From NCBI GenBank assembly GCA_022316685.1, contig JAKJHU010000134.1, positions 372,001-436,000 on the forward strand: 64,000 bases of DNA, given 5' to 3'. Under the pieces are notes generated by a model. The model saw only the letters and a list, made by a program, of their open reading frames with translations, was not told the DNA's origin and ran no database searches. Position numbers and translations under genes: made by a program. Numbering within the stretch: position 1 is the first letter of the stretch; each line of letters begins with the position of its first letter. The stretch is from Progne subis subis (Eukaryota > Chordata > Aves > Passeriformes > Hirundinidae). This document shows positions 48,627 to 60,645 of this stretch, one piece after another.

Positions 48627-50054
48627 TTCCTGTTAGAAATCCCTTGCACCCAGGATTCCTGCTATTAACACCAGCCCAGGACTGAGATTTCCTCAGTGGC
48701 CAGTGCAGCTTTCAGCTCTTGCTGGTCCCAACACTGCTCTCTGCCTGGATCACACGTTTCAGAGCAGGTTCCACAGGAGTTCTCCTCTCCCTGAATTGTA
48801 ATCAGAACTCCTTAGTGCACACCACATTTCCAAGTCAAAGAGAAATTGTTCGACATCAAGAATAAATCCTAGCAGAGGAAGGTTGGCAATAATATAGGAA
48901 AGCAAAAATGCAAAGTTCCAAGGCATGTAGACCCTTTTCAGTACAGAATATCAGCACACTGGAAATACTGGGATTATGTGTAAGCACCTGATCAGAGGGG
49001 CACCAAAGGAGAGATATTCTGCTGGGATTCTGCTTTCCCTGGTGTCCACATGCCATGGGAGAGCACAGCTGGGAGGGTGCTGCTGCAGGGGATGCAACCC
49101 TGCTGCTGAGCCTGCCCCCCTCAGCCTCCCACGGCCTCCTGAGCCTTCCTGAGCTCTGCTCCCTGGTGCAATTAAACCTGATACGCTTGCCCTGCTTATT
49201 TATAGCTTTGATCTTCCTATAAACAGTCTCTGGACATTTGTTCATGCTGAGCAGTTCTTTGATCCAGGAATAAAATCACTCCAAAGTGCAGCAAGGTAGG
49301 GCTCAACATTTATAAAAGTAAAATCTTGACATAAACTGTTTCCACAAACTTGCCTTCCTGCGGGACAACAGTCGTGCCTCGTTTGCTGTTTTCCTGGCAA
49401 GCTGTTTTGAGTTAGAACAGGGTTGGAATGGTAATTGCAATGAAACAAAAGGAGGGGAAGAACAACAGAATTCATTTTCTAAGTAAAAATATCACAGACA
49501 AGTGATGAACTAATTTTGTGGAGAATCATCCCCCTTTTATTTGTTTATCTCTCCATTTGCTTTAAAGACACTTGGCTTTGGGCCACTTTAATACAAAAAT
49601 GATTAATTTCCTGCAAAAAATTGTCTTGCAAATAATTTCTTATAAGCTGTACATTATTGAGAATAAGTCAAATAGAACCACTCAATCTGAACTCCCCATA
49701 TAGTATTAAATATGGTTTAAAATAATTTCATGAGATTCAGAACATTAGTGCCACAATCCTTTTCTTTTGAATTCCCTTGGCAATATTCACACAAGGAAAA
49801 GGAGAGGTTTTCAAACTTCTGAATGCATTTCCTAAAGGGATTTCCTGTTTTTCAGAGTGGGAAATAAGGCTGTGTGGAACTCTAAACGCATGTCTTCTTC
49901 TAGAATAACTGTAACAAAGTCCAGAAGGAATTTGGGGATATTATACAACAGTGTCTTTTTAATCTCACACTTTACCTCAAAGGAATAGATAATTTTGGTT
50001 AAAAGTGATATAAATGTAAAGGTTATCGAGGAAATGCCAAAAATTAGTGGGAAA
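48627..50054. other. Inverted-repeat spacer, unique sequence
   Basis: The rest of the spacer between the two arms. No transposase, reverse transcriptase or known gene. The largest frame is 129 codons on minus (48856-49245), covering a GC-rich clause near 49,060-49,170, with no motif recognised. Confidence 0.5.
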
Positions 50055-50175
50055 GCACTGTTAAGGGGTTTTTTTTGTGTTTGGTTTTTCAGGATTTTTT
50101 TGGTTGGTTGGGGTTTTTTGTGTTTTTGTTGTGGTGGTGAGGTTTTGTTTGGGTTTGGTTTTTTTAATTTATTTC
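50055..50175. repeat. G/T-rich simple-repeat region
   Basis: Runs of T interspersed with GGTTGGTTGGGG, GTGGTGGTGAGG and GGGTTTGG, similar in style to the tract at 12.7 kb. Strand-asymmetric and low-complexity. It lies inside the spacer, next to the right arm. Confidence 0.8.
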
Positions 50176-50317
50176 ACAGTGAGGCCACATTTGTTCACAA
50201 GTGATTTTGTTTATAGTGAGTTAGCACGGAGTCGTTAACTCTGAATGTTTTTTCACTCTATATAGGACAATGGGCATACATTTTCTAATGTTTGCTCAAA
50301 AATTGCTCTTGTTAAAC

Positions 50318-50661
50318 AAATTGTGTAGCTTGAAGGTGACCAGGAGTTACTGTCATTTGCACTCTAAACACAGAAAAGCGTTTGAATGCCATCAAATTAG
50401 TGAGTTCCTGATTCTTCATTTCCCCATCCTTTGATTTCCTTAGCAAAAATTTCATTTCAAACTTATGCAAGTGGAGGTGTTTCTGAAGAGCTTTTAGTAA
50501 CTACTTCCAGCAGACTTCCAGCAAGAATTTGAGTATATGGATGTGGTTTGGAGTGAATGCATTATGGAGTAAGAAATAAGTACCACATTTTAGTACACCC
50601 AATATATTTGGGTCATTTGCTCACATCTTGTATATTTTCAGGGACTGACTATGAGCCTAGG
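50318..50661 (-). repeat. Inverted repeat, right arm
   Basis: Reverse-complement partner of 47930-48258. Shared blocks include CCCAAATATATTGGGTGTAC, TGCTGGAAGTCTGCTGGAAG, AAGGAAATCAAAGGATGGGG and AGTGCAAATGACAGTAACTC, as read on minus. About 2.06 kb separates the inner ends. Differences look like ordinary point changes plus a short insertion, so the arms are not being held identical. Confidence 0.92.
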
Positions 50662-53585
50662 TTCAGTACTGAAGTATCAACATTAAAATTAGCATTTAAA
50701 AATTGGGTTATAAACTTAGATTTTCATTGATCTCACATACGCTCACTTTATTCTGATTATCTGCTTAAAACTTCCATGCATTTGGCTAATTTGAAAATCC
50801 ATCCTAACAGATACATTTCCCCCATCCAGCTGGGGAATCTGCATATGTAGAAGTCACTAGGAAGCACTGATTTGAGATTGAACCAATGATCACTGTCATT
50901 TCTTCAGGCCTTAAAATCTATAAACAGATGAAAATGCTGCTCTGTACGAGTTAATCTTCTGTCTACTTTGGAATTTAAATTTCATTCAGCCATTGCTAAA
51001 GCTCTCTTTGGCCTCTCACATTCAAAGTGTTTCTCATCTTGGGCAATGAACCGATTTTTCTTTATTCGAAATTATCTGCAAACTTTGGGGTTTTAAATTT
51101 TAAAATTTGGTTTTATTTCTACCTCCCCAGTACTTTCTGACAGCTAGCTCTTCAGAACTCATGCAAGATGCCATGAGTTTCATCTTCAAACTGAAACGAG
51201 TAAATTTCATGTGGATATTTCAAGTATTCCTGCCACACAGGAAAATATTAGCACTCCTTATTAAATATAAAGAAGTAGCAAAGTGTTTGAGCCTTCTGAA
51301 TTCCTTGCCACTTTCAAAATGTCTTGTTCAATGTTTAAGACTCAGGAATTCAGATGAAGTCAAATATATTTTAATCACATCAATCCAATGAAAATGTGAT
51401 GAAATTACCTCATATCACAAAGGAATGTTTTATTTAATGTCATAAAAATGGTTTGCTGAATGAGAGTATGGAGGGGCTGCCACTTGAACCATAGCAGAAC
51501 TGGAAGTTTGAGAATCAAGTAGCTAAGAATAACACTGCTCCATTTTCAACATACTAAAAGCTTTTTACTCAGTGGGAAACTAAGTTATTAGAAAGGGCAG
51601 TCTAAAAATGTACTGCTAGGAGATTTGGGAGTAGTAGTCCTTGAAGTGAAGATTTAGTATTGTAGATTTTACAATTTATCCATTTTTGGTAGTTGTGATG
51701 TATGAGTCACAGGGGTAATAAACTTCAAATAGGTTGAAACAAAGTTAAGCACTTCCCAGTATCTTCTATTAATTATCTGTGGAATAGAAGAAAAGAAATT
51801 AATGCAGAGACGTAAGCCCACCTTGGAACAAAAAGAGAACATGTTCTTAATGTGATGATTTTTCTGAGTCTTCTCTCAGAGAAGGACGAGTGATCGAAAA
51901 ATATTTAGTGTCTATAGATAGCTTAAAATATGTAATTTTTATCATTTTTAAGAGAATTTAAATTAGGAATGTGTTAAAAAATGGAGAATAGCAGCCCAAG
52001 AATAGTGTAAACAGAATTATTGAAGGTGCTGTGTTGTTGCCTGGGCTGGAGGTCGATCCTAGCTGCCAGGCTTACCCACAGGAGTGGTTTCAAGACTGTT
52101 TCATGCTCTTTGTTCTTCTAACCACAGATTTCTTTTGAGAAGACTGAGGAGCCAGAGCCAATTTTTCAGGTGGCTGATGGCTCTGTGATTTAGCAGGGAG
52201 CTGATGTGCCATTGCTCAGGGACATCTCCCAGCCTTCCCTCGGCTATTCCAAAGCCAGCTGACCAAAATGATCTGTGTTTATGGTTTGATGGAGAAAGAA
52301 AGGCAAAAACAAACCCTCCATTCCCCACACTGCCCAATATCCTTCCTAACTCATAAAGACTGACTTCTTCCTTTCCTGATGGTTTGGCACTCTGCACGCT
52401 GACAGTGTGTGGAGACAGAGAGGGAGATTCTTCCTTCAGGAAGGAAGGAATTTTCTGTGTGCACAGTAAAAGCAAGAAATTACAAACTTGGGGGGATAAC
52501 TCTTGATTTTGGGTGACTTTCATAGATGGAATCAAAACTATATTCAAGTTTACAGCCCTTCAGTAGCTCCAGGTGCAATATCCACAGTCAAGTTAATTGA
52601 AAAAAAAGAAAACCGAAACCAGAGAATGCATTTAATTCTCTTTACAAAAATATATGTTGTCTGTTTACACAAGTGTTGCCTGTGAATTTTTAAGGTCGGT
52701 TCAAAATTTTCCATTGTAACTTCTTATTCTTCAACTCATCGGCGTAGCTAAAACTTCCAGACCTCTGTGCTTTGATCATTTCAGATTTGGACACTCTCCA
52801 ACATATTAACTTTCATCTAAAGCTTACGGCTTCTTGGCAGCAATAACACTATTTACTTCAACCTTGCAGAGACTCCAAGAAGTGAAGATAAAGAGTTTGG
52901 GTTTTGTGTGGCAAGGTTTTGGGTACTGAGGGCAGGGGGCTGCAGGGGTACCAGTTGTGTTTCCATATTTTCTTTTCTTTGAAAGATTAAAATCCTTTGC
53001 TCTTTTCTCACTTTGTGAGGATCCTGTCTTAGGATCTTCATGTCAGTGTACTTGAGGAATATCAAGAATCAATGCACTTGGAAAGCAAAGATACAAAAGG
53101 AAGTTAACATCATTGATCTTTGCCCTCCTCTAAGAGAAAACACCAAGCATGACATTGTTTGTGCAATTAGAAAATGTTTTTGATGAATAGTGATTGCCAG
53201 ACAAAGATAATCCATTTTTTGCAGTTCCCTGTGTATACTCTGTATTTTAAGCTATGTGGTATCCACATTTGCCATGAAATGAATACAAGAGTTCCTAAAC
53301 TTTTTCAGGGAAGGAACAGGCATTTTTTTTCAGCTAGGTCCTACAATAAGTGCTGAACTGGCTGGTTAAAGCAGGAATGCCCAGTTCTAAGGTTTGCAAA
53401 AAACCTGCTCATGATTTTTTCCCCATTAACTGAAAATTCTGAAGGCTCAGACCAGCAACTTAGCTCACAAGCAACTTTCACACAGAGCTGAGGCTCAGCT
53501 AAGTGCTCAGACTACTTTTCCCTCATGCTGTATTTCCTAGATCAGTCTTCCACATCCCCAGCTAATTATCAACATCATCTCTGCA
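50662..53585. other. AT-rich non-coding sequence
   Basis: Nothing recognised as gene or repeat family over about 2.9 kb. The longest frame is 148 codons on minus (52101-52547). It has no recognisable domain and no supporting splice pattern. Confidence 0.5.
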
Positions 53586-53681
53586 GATAATCTTGTCAGA
53601 GGATAACTGTGTCAGAAGATAATCTTTTTAGGGGATAATCTTACCACAGAATCATCTTGTCTCAAGATAATTGCATTACAA
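53586..53681. repeat. 16-bp minisatellite, six copies, GATAA-bearing
   Basis: Six consecutive 16-base units start at 53586, 53602, 53618, 53634, 53650 and 53666. Five of the six begin GATAA, and units 1, 3 and 4 share GATAATCTT. The fifth reads AATCATCTTGTCTCAA. A possible seventh, more degenerate unit precedes them at about 53570. No length indels separate the units. Confidence 0.88.
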
Positions 53682-56600
53682 GACTCAAGAGCTTCAGTTC
53701 CTCCCAAGAATATGGTAAATTTTCAGAAACAGTAATATATAGTCTTAAGTTTAAAAGACATATTAAACTATATGAATCAGCATAGCAGTGGACATAAATG
53801 TAGAGATCAATGTACAGCACTTTTGTCTCTGCAAAAAATCCTGCACAGAATTGTTTATGAAAAATGACTCTAATGAACAACAATTTTGACAGTACAGTAT
53901 ATAACAGATAAACAGTCTTTAGTTCTCTCATTGCAGGCTTTAATATTTTGTAATAAAAGTTCCTCCTAGGCGGGGCTCCACCAGCAATGCTTTGCAGTAA
54001 CATTTTCTGAGTTAATATTGCACAAACTAAAAGTACAAGTCTCACAACATAGTTCTTAGGTTACACTGGAGACTCCTTCATTTTTAGGAGTGGACTAAAA
54101 CTCAACCAGTGCATTGCTTATCACTCACTGTAAAAAAATTCACACAAACACTGCAGCCATGGCAGATGTCAACAAAGTTCTGGTAATTTTCAATGACTGT
54201 GTCAGTCTGACAAATTGTCACAATTAATGAAATTGTGATAGTGAGGGAATTAGGATTTGGGACCCTGATTCTAAAGCCCTGCACTCACACATTCCAAAAC
54301 ACAGAGCTAACAATCATACTTGAGCCTGTCTTTTCCTCGACAAAGGCTGACTACAGCATTCTTTCCTGTCTCTGGCCCTCTCCGTGGCTGTTCCACTACA
54401 CATTCACTTGTGTCCATTCAGCTATCCAGGGTTGCTTCCAAAAGCATTCAGGACAGCTTCTCTCTTCTGGTTAGACAACATGTCTCTGTCAACAGCAGGT
54501 AACGCCGGGAACAAGTACAGCAAAGTTAGAAATGTCAGTATTCATTCCTATTTAAACAAAATTATCCTACTCAGAAGCTGCATCCTCAGGCTACCCAGTG
54601 CGAGTTTTACAAACACCAGCCCAAAGGTGTTGGGATCCTGTCAGCACTCTGATAATCCCACAGGTGAGAGATGAGCTGCTGCAATTCTGGCAGCTGCTTG
54701 GTGTCCAGTCCCTCTCATGGGCAGGAACGTCAGATTGCTGGCAGGAATGTGCTGCAGTGCCACTGCACCTTCACTGCACCCTCAAACCCAGCTTTGAGCT
54801 GGTTCTCTGCTTTCAGTTCTATTTAGCAACACTTTATATCAGCTGCACTTCCTTAACATCGATTTTTATGGCTGAGTAGAATAACACCCTTATTCTTTTT
54901 GTTTGTTTGTTTGTTTTAACCAGTTTCTTCTGTCCCCTAACTTTTATTTCAGCCAGGCAGCAGCATGATTGTCATGGTGTGCCTTCACTAATTGATGTAC
55001 TTCTCTTCCACCACAGCCTGTGCCTGTTCCATGCCAGCTGCCTACTTTCAATTTATTTGGAGATATTCTTTATTCTTTTTCCTCCTGACCTCCATGACCC
55101 TATTTGTGCTACTGCAAAAAGAAGGATTATTGTCTAGCATCCATGAATCACCTCAACTTGATATTTTCAAACTATTTAAAACCTCAGCCTTCACTACCGA
55201 CTTTGTGTTTTGTGCATCTTTCTCCTGCCATGGAGAAAACACTGTTTCAGTACATTACCAGTTTTATTTATTGGCTTACATTATGCAGCACGCTCCTTTA
55301 TAATGTCATAAAATTTTATCAAAAATTCTGGTTTTTATTCTGAATAGTAGTCCAACCCAAACTGCTTTTAAAATTAATCTGGGAAGAAAAATAGTGCCAT
55401 CTGCATCTGATAAAATCATAATCAAAGGCAGTAATGGATATCAAGATATTTAAAAATCTTTTGCACTTAATGGAAAACCTTGGAAAACCAGTGCCTTCAA
55501 AGTAGGGTTAACATGTTTTAAATATTGGAATAGTAGCATTGCATTCATGTTTTAGAAATGAGACTTGAAGGGGAAATCATGGAATTCCCATCTCACAGGG
55601 GCAGAGAAATAAGATGGGGATGCAGTTTTGCAGTGGGCTGGATGTTATGATGCAGCAGCTCTCTGCAGAGGTGGTTTTCCCATTGCACTCCCAACCACGC
55701 ATCCTGCCTGACCCCTGGGGTCTCTTCCAGACCTTCATGGCTTGCTCTGACTTGTGATATTTTTGTGATCCTGCATATCCTAGAGCCATGCAAGGCTTAG
55801 ATCTCTTTCCTAGCAGAGGCAGGAAGGTGTGACTCGTTGTGGAAAGAAAAATCTCCTCTGTAAGACCAGTTTAAGAACTAGATGAAACTCTTTTTTTTCT
55901 CATTCTGTTTGTTTCAGATTGAGATCTGTGTTTGCAGGGAGCAGGTTTTGCTTTTCACGAACCAGTAGGACCTTCCACTAAAAAAATGCCAGTCTCTAAT
56001 TAAATGCAATGGCAGTAACATAATTACATTACTATCCTGCAGAGTTTTTAATATGAGTTCACTTAGTCTGCATTTCACTGCTGGTGATTTTGCATTACCA
56101 ATTGACTGTTTCTGTACATGACTAGCTGTCATTAGTCAGACTTCCTTTCACCCATCCACAATTTATCAATAATCCTAACATTCCCATCTAAAGACTATTG
56201 GAATGTATTTCTGTGCCAGCAGGAGGGAGTGAGTTGTCTGGGTCAAAAGTCCCTATTTAATGATACACATGAGTAAATATTTTTTATTTTTAATGAGGCA
56301 AAGCTTTTTAATAATCTTAGAAAGGAGAAAACCTTCACCAAAGCATTTGCTCTAAAGAGTCCTGAAGGTGAGGAGTATACAGCCCTCTCAACTTGCACTG
56401 ACTGCAACTGGACTTTCAGATATCCCAGATATACTCTGCAAATCAAAGCTGATGAAAACTTTGATTTTCCAACTATGAAAGTAAACTTACCAGTAAGTCT
56501 TGTCTCCCTCCTTCACAGAACAGTCCACAAAAAAAATCATTCTCTCTTTCTGTCATATATATTGTCCCAAAAATTGAAGTCTTTTGGGAAGTTTCCTTTT

Positions 56601-57329
56601 TTGTCATTTTCCCTTTCAGAGAGAACAGGCTTCCACAGGTATCTTCTCCCTATATTTGTGCAACACTTCTCCATGTTCAGATTCCACTGTGTACTCTATA
56701 AATGGTACATTAGAGTACAGGTGATTCCTAGAGTTATTCCTGCTAGAAACAGGATTTGGTAGCAGAAGCATCTTTGTAAGACAAAAGCCATGAAAAAGTT
56801 ACATTTACAGGAAACAAAACATGCTCAGAATTTCAGTTCAACGTTTTGCATGTTGTTCATCAGTGTAAACAGCTGGAAATGCTTCTGGGGAGAACAAGTT
56901 CCTTTAAAGGAAAGGGAAAAGAAGAGGGGTTTTTACTGTTGTTGTCTCATATGGCCTGAGTGTTTTCAGATCATACCCCATTAGTATGAAAGCACAAGTT
57001 CTGAAACTGTGTTTGTTTGTTAGAAGATATAATATTAATTGATTTCCTACAGCTTTACTGTCTTTTCCAAACATGATGCTAAGTTCCCCCTGCATGCATT
57101 ACTAGCTTTGGTGCATGTTAACCAGTTTAAATGAGAAGCTGGGAAATGTAGAATAGGAAATATTATAATTTAATATTTGTTATGACAACTCTGACACACT
57201 GAAAGCTTGAAGAATTAAGGTGTTAAAAATTGTAGCACTTGGAGCTATTTAGCAAAACTTTCAAGATCGACCACTCTGCTTTCCAGAACCTTTAAGTGTT
57301 TATTAACTAAAGTAGATTTCATAGAATTT
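53682..57329. other. Non-coding sequence
   Basis: About 3.6 kb of AT-rich sequence. Frames of 127 codons (53662-54045, minus) and about 103 codons (54992-55303, plus) show no motif I know. A pyrimidine-rich zone lies at 54,990-55,100. Confidence 0.5.
54896..54917. repeat. (TTTG)n microsatellite
   Basis: About four to five tandem TTTG units ending in TTTTAACC. Confidence 0.85.
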
Positions 57330-57680
57330 CTTTGATCACATTTTTTACAATAAAGATTTTGCAAGGCATGCATCCTAATTGTTTATTTACACAATATTAA
57401 TATTCAGGCAGAAGGATCATGGAAGCACAGTTAATTAAATACAAATTAATGTGGTGGAATATTTAATTATCTATTCTACACCTCACAACTAATGATTATG
57501 TAAATGCCTTGCATTTAATCTTGTTCCCAGGAAATTAACTTAATGGCCTTCAACAAATGAACATTTTGTATGCATTGCAGGACACTTTATCTAAATTTTA
57601 ACAGCATGGTATTAGTTTCAGATAATAACATGATTACATAATTTAAAATGTAAATGCATACAATACTTTTGTTTTCCTAT
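57330..57680. promoter_or_regulatory. Candidate conserved AT-rich element
   Basis: Contains AGTTAATTAAATAC, AAATTAATGTGG, ATTTAATTATC, ACTAATGATTATG and ATGCCTTGCATTTAAT within about 130 bases, plus more ATTA cores to 57,660. There is no transposon signature. It resembles homeodomain/POU-motif-rich enhancers, but this is composition evidence only. Confidence 0.2.
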
Positions 57681-59757
57681 TTTACTTCAGAATTCAGAGT
57701 GAAATATAGGACTATTAATACATTGTAGTTTTGAGCTCTTTGGGGCTGGGGTTTGGTCAATATCTATACTTTCACTTCGCTTTCAGCTCATTTTCAGGGA
57801 TATCTTTGACCCCAACACCCAGCCTGTTCCTGGGGAGGAGAACTCAAATTCTGGCACTCCCAGATACAGAAAGTGAACCAGAGGGATACCAAAATACAGG
57901 AAAATGTCTTGTGGTAACACAGAGCTCCTGCTAAACTGCCCCAGCACAGGCAGAGGAAATACTGAAAGTTTTCCACAGCAGAGATTTTGCTCTGTTGATT
58001 GCAGAAGGAGTCTGGCCCTTTCTGTAAATAAGAAAAATGTATATGTATGTTTCTGATGGATGGTTAAGCCAATATTTACACAGCAAACCTCTCCTCAAAG
58101 AAACCACCCCAACAGTTAAACACAGAAGATGAACAATGCAAGGCAGTTCCATCCCCCAGTTTTGTACTTTTAGGGTTATTAGGAACTCCTACACACTTTA
58201 ACCTTGGAACCCAGAACACTCTGGAGTGATTTCAAAATGAGGTTATGTAATTACAACAAGTATCCTTAACTTTTGCTAAAGTACATTCCAGATATAGTGC
58301 CTGGGAAAAAAAAGGTTTCTTGCTACTAACCAGTATAATTAATATACTCTCCAATCCAGGATGAATCTAAAGAGCTCTGCTTCTCAGAGAAGAGAGAGGA
58401 GGATTTGGGTCTTATGCACAGCCTAAAAAAGGACTGATGATAATTATTTATTTGTCTGTGGCCCTGGGCATCAAACACTGCCTAATCCTGTTACTTTTGA
58501 CTTTGCTCAAGAGCAAGAAAAAGCTGAAATCTTACTCAGAGTCAGTGGAAGCCAATGGGAAATGATCCAAAATCAAACCAAAGGAATAAAAGTGAGGTCT
58601 CATGATGCATTTTGCAGCTTCAGAGCATTTTACATGTTTTACGAAGGCAGCACAGCACTGAGTTATACAGACAGGAAAATTTTAACAAGTGGTGGCAAAG
58701 GGTGTTTAGAGAAAAATGAGAAACTATTCAAAGAACAGTTTCAGCCAAAAAGATTAAATAAAAGTTTTCAAAATTTATTGTGTCATTTTGATATTATTTA
58801 AATTAAGTGTTTCATTTGTTAAATAAGGAAGAACAGGAAAGCTTAAGATAGAATCTCTGTTTCATTTATGAAGAATGAGAGAAAGAGAAATCCCTGGTTC
58901 TGACCAGGCTCACTCATATGAATTGAACATTTGCTTATCCTTAGTACTGCGCCTGCTAATCACCACTGTAATTGCACTCAGGAAAAAGGGAAAGGAAATT
59001 TCACAGAGAAGAAAAGAATCTTTGAGTAATTTACCCATCCTGAATTCAAAGGGAATAGAGATATTAGTTTTAAGAGATTCAGCTTAAAAAAACAGCATTA
59101 GGAGGTTCTGTTTTAAAGAATAAAAAGAACACCTAAATGTTTATTTTGCTTTGGATTTCCAGTGTGGAAAAGAAAAGAACTGCACTTAGCAATCAAAAAA
59201 AGATATAGAATATATGTGCAATGAGATAGCACAGAGCAAGCTCTTGGAACTGCAAGACACTGCGTATCTAAATTCTTGGATGCTCGAGGTATCTTCCCCT
59301 TTGTTAAGGCCCAGTTCATGTTAAAATGCTTTATGCTTTGTATTCAGAAGAGCTGCACATTGTCATTCACTCATCATAACTGTCTTCCTGAAATCAGTTG
59401 AATTATCACAGCAAAGAGCACCCATAAAAGTGAGTTAATCAAATTAAAATTAATTAGTTGACATTGTGTTCTTTGTTTAGTGTGATCTTTTTCTGTTGTC
59501 TTCTGCAGGGTTATATTTGTGTTTTTCAAATAGTTTTGGGGTTTTTTTGCCTCTGCAACAGAAGTGAGGGATGTTGTCCTTGGTATACAAAATTCAGAAT
59601 ATGACCTGGGGTTTATTTTAATCTCCCATTTTCCTTCTTGTATGTTGCCAATTTGTTCACCTTTCATTGGGTGAAAATCCTTCCGTTTATGTGGGGTTTT
59701 TTCTTGTTGCTTATTGTTCTCTTTGTCTACTATTACACTTAACCTGTTCTTTTTCAG
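57681..59757. other. Non-coding sequence
   Basis: No gene or repeat recognised. Short frames only, the longest being 97 codons on minus (59374-59667). Confidence 0.5.
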
Positions 59758-59893
59758 AGTGAGAAGCAGGCAAAGCAGGGGTGGAAACCTGCAAGGGGAT
59801 GGGAAATCCTTGGAGGAGCTTAGCAGTCAGTGGAAGCTGACTGCACAGAATAATGACACAGAACACCCGATTCCTTCCAGGATCAGCGGCCAG
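59758..59893 (+). other. Exon-like interval with an open frame
   Basis: A pyrimidine-rich tract of more than 50 bases with a branch-like CTTAAC ends in TTTTTCAG at 59757. The interval of 136 bases ends CAG|GTGGGA. One frame (starting at 59759) is open for all 45 codons, with a mixed, non-repetitive composition (ending ...PSRISGQ). I do not recognise the peptide. An open frame of this length is not rare by chance, so this is a candidate only. Confidence 0.2.
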
Positions 59894-59943
59894 GTGGGAA
59901 GGAAAGTGAGTGACAGAGTGGAAATAGTTTATTATTTTTGCAT

Positions 59944-60030
59944 ATTGTTTCAAAAGACCCAATTCAACCCTCTTTGTACTCAATGGGAGATTTCACATTG
60001 AGTTTAATGGAAAACCCCTAAGAGTTTACA
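59944..60030. repeat. Possible fossil ancient amniote repeat
   Basis: GACCCAATTCAACCCTC, ACTCAATGGGAG and TTGAGTTTAATGG recall the 'cccaattctgctctc...gtcaatgg' style of old amniote repeats. Too decayed for certainty. Confidence 0.28.
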
Positions 60031-60603
60031 CCCTTAAGGATTATGGATATAAACATAACCAGGCACAGTCACCAAAATCAGCCAAATGAGGACTCCAATC
60101 GCCACCCTGTAGAACTAAGCCATCTTTCTGCACCCATCTCCCCCAGGGAGTACCAACAGCAGATCATACTGAGGTCAGAGTCAGAAACAGATGAGGTGAT
60201 CTAAAACTGGAAGTATAAACTGGAAGTACCTCTGTAAAATGAGAAGTTTTCACATTACTATTCGATGTCAGAAACCTTTCCCATGTGTAGAAACCAAAAA
60301 TGCAATGAATACATACCTCCAAACTATAAAATACTCATAAAACTGTGGCTGGATCACCATTCCTTGTTTTAAACAGTCTTTAAAAACTTTCCATGCCTCT
60401 AAGTATCAGACTGACGCATTCTCCAGAACACCCACTTATGATGAACATTCCACGCCCTCTTCCTTTTTCCTTTATCTCTGCTGTCTTCCCCTTATAAAAC
60501 CTTTTCATCTCCTTTCCCCGACCTTCATTTCTTGATCTCCTGTCCCAGACCTTCCCTGTGCCCTTTTTTTGTATTGATCCAGTGGAGGGGAAAAAAAATG
60601 AGC

Positions 60604-60645
60604 GGGGGGGGGGGGGGGGGTGTGGTGTGTGTGCGGAGGGGGGAA
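60604..60645. repeat. 17-base G run with GT/G-rich continuation
   Basis: Seventeen consecutive G, then TGTGGTGTGTGTGCGGAGGGG. Highly strand-asymmetric and prone to replication slippage. The minus-strand frame reads poly-Pro, an artefact. Confidence 0.95.

Noticed and set aside
52101..52547. 148-codon minus-strand frame
   Set aside because: Longest non-repeat frame after those in CR1, but it has no recognisable motif and its length is within chance expectation for a 64-kb window.
53586..53681. CRISPR array
   Set aside because: Units are 16 bases with no spacers, in an animal genome. It is a simple minisatellite.
58500..58565. Another ancient amniote repeat fossil (GTCAGTGGAAGCCAATGGG)
   Set aside because: Only about 20 bases look similar, too little to separate from chance.
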